A stretch of DNA of 64,000 nucleotides from positions 1 to 64,000 of the forward strand of contig JADKCG010000005.1 in the NCBI GenBank assembly GCA_016714745.1, read 5' to 3'. Under the pieces are notes generated by a model. The model saw only the letters and a program-made list of their open reading frames with translations, did not search any database and was not told the DNA's origin. Positions within the stretch are counted from its first letter, which is position 1, and every line of letters starts with the position of its first letter. The stretch comes from Elusimicrobiota bacterium (GTDB lineage: Bacteria; Elusimicrobiota; Elusimicrobia; FEN-1173). This document shows, one piece after another, positions 60,956 through 64,000 of this stretch. The position numbers and the translations under genes are program-made.

Positions 60956-61397
60956 CATGTCCCACCGATGGCGGGGGAACCTTGGCCCGCACCCGGGCCG
61001 CCACTTTTTCGCGCAAGGACAGTTCCAACCCCGGATTTTCACGGAGGAACCGTTTAAAGGTGTCGTGGGGGACCATAAGGACTTCAGTGTCGTCCGATGT
61101 GGCGCGAACCGTTACGTCGGACGTGGTGGAATCAAGGAGGGAAATTTCTCCAAAAAAATCGCCGGCTTTCAAATCGCCAAGACAGGTTTTGTTGCCCCCG
61201 ACTTTGGCGAACCCCTGGGCGCTTCCGGTTTTAAGAATAAAGAAGTTGTGGCTGATCTCTCCCTGAAACAGGACGGTCTGCCCTTTTTTGAACGTTTGGT
61301 GTGAGAGTTCCGCGGTGATCTGTCGGATTTTTTCGTCAGCGAAGTAAGACAAAATATTGACGTTTCTCTTGATGAACAGCGTATCGTCAAACGGCAT
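60951..61397 (-). CDS. Cyclic-nucleotide-binding-domain protein
   Basis: 148 residues, GAGGAGG before the ATG. A single cNMP-binding beta-roll: ILSYFADEKIRQITAELSHQ, FKKGQTVLFQGEISHNFFIL, AGDFFGEISLLD (the phosphate-binding FGE cassette), RATSDDTEVLMVPHDTFKRF. There is no HTH, so it is not a CRP-type regulator; it may be a stand-alone sensor acting with the kinase downstream. The last residues (GHV) are encoded at the edge of the repeat. Confidence 0.85.
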   Translation of the reverse strand: MPFDDTLFIKRNVNILSYFADEKIRQITAELSHQTFKKGQTVLFQGEISHNFFILKTGSAQGFAKVGGNKTCLGDLKAGDFFGEISLLDSTTSDVTVRATSDDTEVLMVPHDTFKRFLRENPGLELSLREKVAARVRAKVPPPSVGHV

Positions 61398-61418
61398 ACC
61401 GCCCTCCTCAGGGAATGG

Positions 61419-63128
61419 TTAGGCGGTGGGTTTCCCCCTTTTTGCGAGGAGGACAGCCGTCGCCTGATCCAGAGCCACATCCATCGATTCGGCGGCGCTT
61501 CGGCCTTTGATCTCCACTTGGCCCAGCGCCATTTTCTTTTCACCAACGGTGATCCGCCAGGGGATTCCCCCCAAATCGGCGTCTTTAAATTTGACACCCG
61601 CCCGTTGGTCACGGTCGTCCACCAAAACGTCCAACCCCGCGGCGACGAGTTCTTTCTCCAACCGCTCGGCGGCGTCCATCAACCGCGGTTCGGCCACGTT
61701 CATCGGCAAAATCAGCACATCAAAGGGCGCCAAGGATTCCGGCCAGACAATGCCGTTGGCATCGTTCGACTGTTCGATGGCGGCCGCCACCACCCGGCTG
61801 ACGCCAATGCCGTAACATCCCATGATGAAGGGGGACTTCGTCCCCTTTTCGCTCAAAAATCCAGCGTTCATCGAGGTCGAGTATTTCGTTCCCAACTTGA
61901 ACGCGTGGCCGACTTCGATGCCCTTAAAGAAGCATAATGCAGATTTGCATTTTGGGCAAGGGTCTTTTTCAACCACCATGCGAATATCCCCCACCTGGTC
62001 CGGAACGAAGTCCCGGCCCGGGGTGACGTTTCGAAGATGAAAGTCGGTTTTGTTCGCGCCCGAAATCCCGTTCACAAGGCCCATGACGCTTGCGTCAGCG
62101 ACGAGCATGGCTTTCAGGTTCAGGGGCCCCGCGAATCCCGGTTCGCATCCCGCCACTTGGCGATAGACGTCATCCCCGGCTTTAAAAAGGGTTTTCGCGT
62201 TCAAGAACCGTTTAAATTTATGTTCGTTGATGTCCCGGTCTCCCCGGAGCAACGCCACCACGGGTTTGCCGTCCGCCATGTAGAACACGGTCTTAATGAA
62301 TTTCTCTTTCGGCGCGCCCAACAGTTTCGCCACGGCGTCCACCGCTCCGACCCCAACGGTAGGCACTTCTTCTATTGGAAGAAGCGGTTCTGCCGGCGGC
62401 TGTTCCGGAGGGAGACACTCGGCGCGTTCCACGTTGGCGGCATACCCACACGCGGGACAGGAGGCAATAAACTCTTCTCCTGTTTCGGCCAACACCATGA
62501 ACTCGTGGGAAAAATTCCCACCGATCGATCCCGTGTCCGCCTCCACAGGCCTAAATTTCAAGCCACAGCGGGTAAAAATACGCGTGTAGGCCGCCAGGAT
62601 GTCGCGATAGGTGGCTTCGGCGCTGGCTTCATCTGCGTGGAACGAATAGCCGTCTTTCATATAAAATTCTCGCGCCCGCATCACGCCAAAGCGAGGGCGG
62701 ATCTCATCGCGAAACTTCGTGCCAAACTGGTAAAGCAAAAGAGGGAGTTCCCGATACGAGCGAACCTCGCGCCGGACCAAATCGGTGATGACCTCCTCTG
62801 CCGTGGGAGCCAGACAAAATTCAGTGTCTTTCCGGTCTTTGATGCGCAACATTTCTCGGCCGTACAACTGCCAGCGGCCTGTTTCCTCCCACAAATCTTT
62901 GGGCTGAACCACCGGGAGCCACACCTCTTGCCCCCCCGCGCGATCCATTTCTTCCCGCACGATGCGCTCCACTTTTCGAAGAACCCGCAACCCCACCGGA
63001 AGCCATTCGTAGAGCCCGCTGGCCACTTTGCGGATCATCCCCGAACGAAGCATCAACCGCGCCGACACGGTGTCGGCATCGGACGGCAAATCTTTGAGCG
63101 TGGGCAATAAGTATCGGGAAAGGCGCAT
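61419..63128 (-). CDS. proS: Prolyl-tRNA synthetase, bacterial type with editing insert
   Basis: 569 residues from MRLSRYLLPTLKDLPSDAD. Motif 1 region GGQEVWLPVVQPKDLWEETG, motif 2 FRDEIRPRFGVMRAREFYMK, a ~180-residue editing insert (FIKTVFYMADGKPVVALLRG, FAGPLNLKAMLVADASV) and motif 3 MGCYGIGVSRVVAAA, then the anticodon domain DVLVDDRDQRAGVKFKDAD. Two CPxC pairs in the insert are unusual extras (ASCPACGY and DPCPKCKSALC), possibly a zinc site. Charges tRNA(Pro) and clears Ala-tRNA(Pro). No break seen. Confidence 0.96.
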   Translation of the reverse strand: MRLSRYLLPTLKDLPSDADTVSARLMLRSGMIRKVASGLYEWLPVGLRVLRKVERIVREEMDRAGGQEVWLPVVQPKDLWEETGRWQLYGREMLRIKDRKDTEFCLAPTAEEVITDLVRREVRSYRELPLLLYQFGTKFRDEIRPRFGVMRAREFYMKDGYSFHADEASAEATYRDILAAYTRIFTRCGLKFRPVEADTGSIGGNFSHEFMVLAETGEEFIASCPACGYAANVERAECLPPEQPPAEPLLPIEEVPTVGVGAVDAVAKLLGAPKEKFIKTVFYMADGKPVVALLRGDRDINEHKFKRFLNAKTLFKAGDDVYRQVAGCEPGFAGPLNLKAMLVADASVMGLVNGISGANKTDFHLRNVTPGRDFVPDQVGDIRMVVEKDPCPKCKSALCFFKGIEVGHAFKLGTKYSTSMNAGFLSEKGTKSPFIMGCYGIGVSRVVAAAIEQSNDANGIVWPESLAPFDVLILPMNVAEPRLMDAAERLEKELVAAGLDVLVDDRDQRAGVKFKDADLGGIPWRITVGEKKMALGQVEIKGRSAAESMDVALDQATAVLLAKRGKPTA

Positions 63129-63132
63129 GGTT

Positions 63133-64000
63133 TTATCTCGAGAATCGATTCGGGGTCGTCGGCTTTGATCGGAGCCGCTGGACATCGGAAAAAGTGGCAA
63201 AGACGAGGATTCCCAAGAGGAGTGAGAGTCCCACCATGTTGGCGGCTTGAACAACCCGGCGACTCACGGGTTTACGAAAAATCCCCTCCCACAAGAAAAA
63301 AACCAAATGTCCCCCGTCCAACATGGGAATGGGAAACAAGTTAAACAACCCAATTCCCAAAGAAATGAGCGCGATCAGAAAAAGATAATCCTGAATTCCG
63401 CTTTGGGTCGATTTGGAAATAATGTTGGCGATCCCGATGGGGCCGGAAAGTTCAGGTTTTTCACGATTCACGATTTTGTCACCCAAATAGGTGAGCGTGT
63501 GTTTGGTCCAGAAAACCGTCTGTTGCGCTCCCGCCACCAGGGCGTCCCCCAAAGGCAGGGAAGCATACAAGACGATCGGGGAAATCCCAATCAACCCTTG
63601 TCCCGAGGTGGGAGCCCGAACCGGAGTCACGACGAAATCCAGAACCGTCCCGCCGTTACGCATCACTGAAAGTCGAACGGGGGTCTCCGGGTTGAGGTGG
63701 ATCTTGTCGGCCACTTCCGCCCAGGTGGTCACGGGCGTCTCGTTCACCGATTGGATGCGGTCGCCGGTCATAAGACCTGCGCGTTGAGCAGGATACGCGT
63801 CCACCAGTTCGCCCACCACGGGTTCCAGGGAAGGTTTCGGTTGACCCCACAGAAGGAATACAAAGCTGAAAAGGCAATACGAGAGCACGTAGTTCATGGC
63901 GGGCCCGGCCACCACGATCGGAATGCGACGGTACCAGGGTTTCGCATAAAATTCCCGAGAATCCTTGACCGCCCCCGGATCACCCCCCGGTTCCATTTCC
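63133..64000 (-). CDS. rseP: Site-2 zinc metalloprotease RseP (N-terminus outside the window)
   Basis: Only the last ~289 residues are visible. AGPAMNYVLSYCLFSFVFLL carries the NxxLA-like segment after the missing HExxH. A PDZ domain follows (VVGELVDAYPAQRAGLMTGD, RIQSVNETPVTTWAEVADKI), then FLIALISLGIGLFNLFPIPM followed by LDGGHLVFFLWE, the NLFPIPxLDGG motif holding the third zinc ligand. Cleaves membrane-bound anti-sigma or other factors. Lies just upstream of proS with a 4-bp gap, as in many Gram-negative genomes. Confidence 0.94.
   Translation of the reverse strand, partial: EMEPGGDPGAVKDSREFYAKPWYRRIPIVVAGPAMNYVLSYCLFSFVFLLWGQPKPSLEPVVGELVDAYPAQRAGLMTGDRIQSVNETPVTTWAEVADKIHLNPETPVRLSVMRNGGTVLDFVVTPVRAPTSGQGLIGISPIVLYASLPLGDALVAGAQQTVFWTKHTLTYLGDKIVNREKPELSGPIGIANIISKSTQSGIQDYLFLIALISLGIGLFNLFPIPMLDGGHLVFFLWEGIFRKPVSRRVVQAANMVGLSLLLGILVFATFSDVQRLRSKPTTPNRFSR

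Noticed and set aside
1..64000. CRISPR array
   Set aside because: No regularly spaced direct repeats with unique spacers were seen.

Overview
The window (about 64 kb) reads as a chromosomal segment of a Gram-negative, uncultured-type bacterium. Envelope genes (LolA, RseP, RodZ-like, a lipoprotein) point to an outer membrane. The housekeeping order ftsK-lolA-rodZ-rimO-pgsA-pgpA-recA-xerD, rpsO-pnp and rimP-nusA-infB-rbfA-nrnA-truB-ribF, together with PduO-type cobalamin adenosyltransferase, HpnE and a PolB/LexA locus, resembles Elusimicrobiota-like genomes. That assignment is an inference from gene order only.

Layout. 1-3917 (+): a small biosynthetic-looking operon (GH3 acyl-adenylate/amide synthetase, beta-strand-rich protein, FkbO/XanB2-like chorismatase, LCM-type methyltransferase). 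4050-6300: a transposase remnant, then about 2 kb of very GC-rich, hairpin-dense DNA without a credible gene. 6705-16394 (mostly +): thrS, peroxiredoxin, hpnE-HAD-SirB1-ilvD, then nth-DUF309-NUDIX opposite a cobalamin adenosyltransferase. 16385-20447 (-): lexA, a family-B polymerase and a RecA-like gene. lexA and the RecA-like gene share the same promoter/operator. 20694-25597: Spy-like protein, a CysD-CysN-CysC fusion, small genes and an AT-rich stretch. 25910-33081 (-): miaA, DUF393, lipoprotein, ABC exporter, degenerate HD-GYP and GH94 phosphorylase. 33488-34912 (+): cardiolipin synthase. 35135-43949 (-): recombination, membrane-lipid and cell-division genes. 43953-56232 (-): accB, pnp, rpsO, a metallopeptidase, ribF, truB, nrnA, rbfA, infB, nusA, rimP. 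56491-64000 (-): FHA protein, PP2C phosphatase, CHASE2-Ser/Thr kinase, cNMP-binding protein, proS, rseP (cut by the window end).

Three patterns run across genes. First, a roughly 106-bp repeat occurs four times, always just downstream of a gene in that gene's orientation, and in three copies starts at the stop codon. Second, several genes (lexA, RecA-like, nth, cobalamin adenosyltransferase, DUF2238, rpsO) have a -10 hexamer only 6-7 nt before the start codon, which implies leaderless mRNAs. Third, many conserved genes (thrS, recA, ftsK, nusA, ribF, rbfA, cysD, polB and others) carry single-base frameshifts, often in homopolymers. This looks more like uncorrected long-read sequence error than wholesale gene decay, so apparent breaks and fusions should be read with care.
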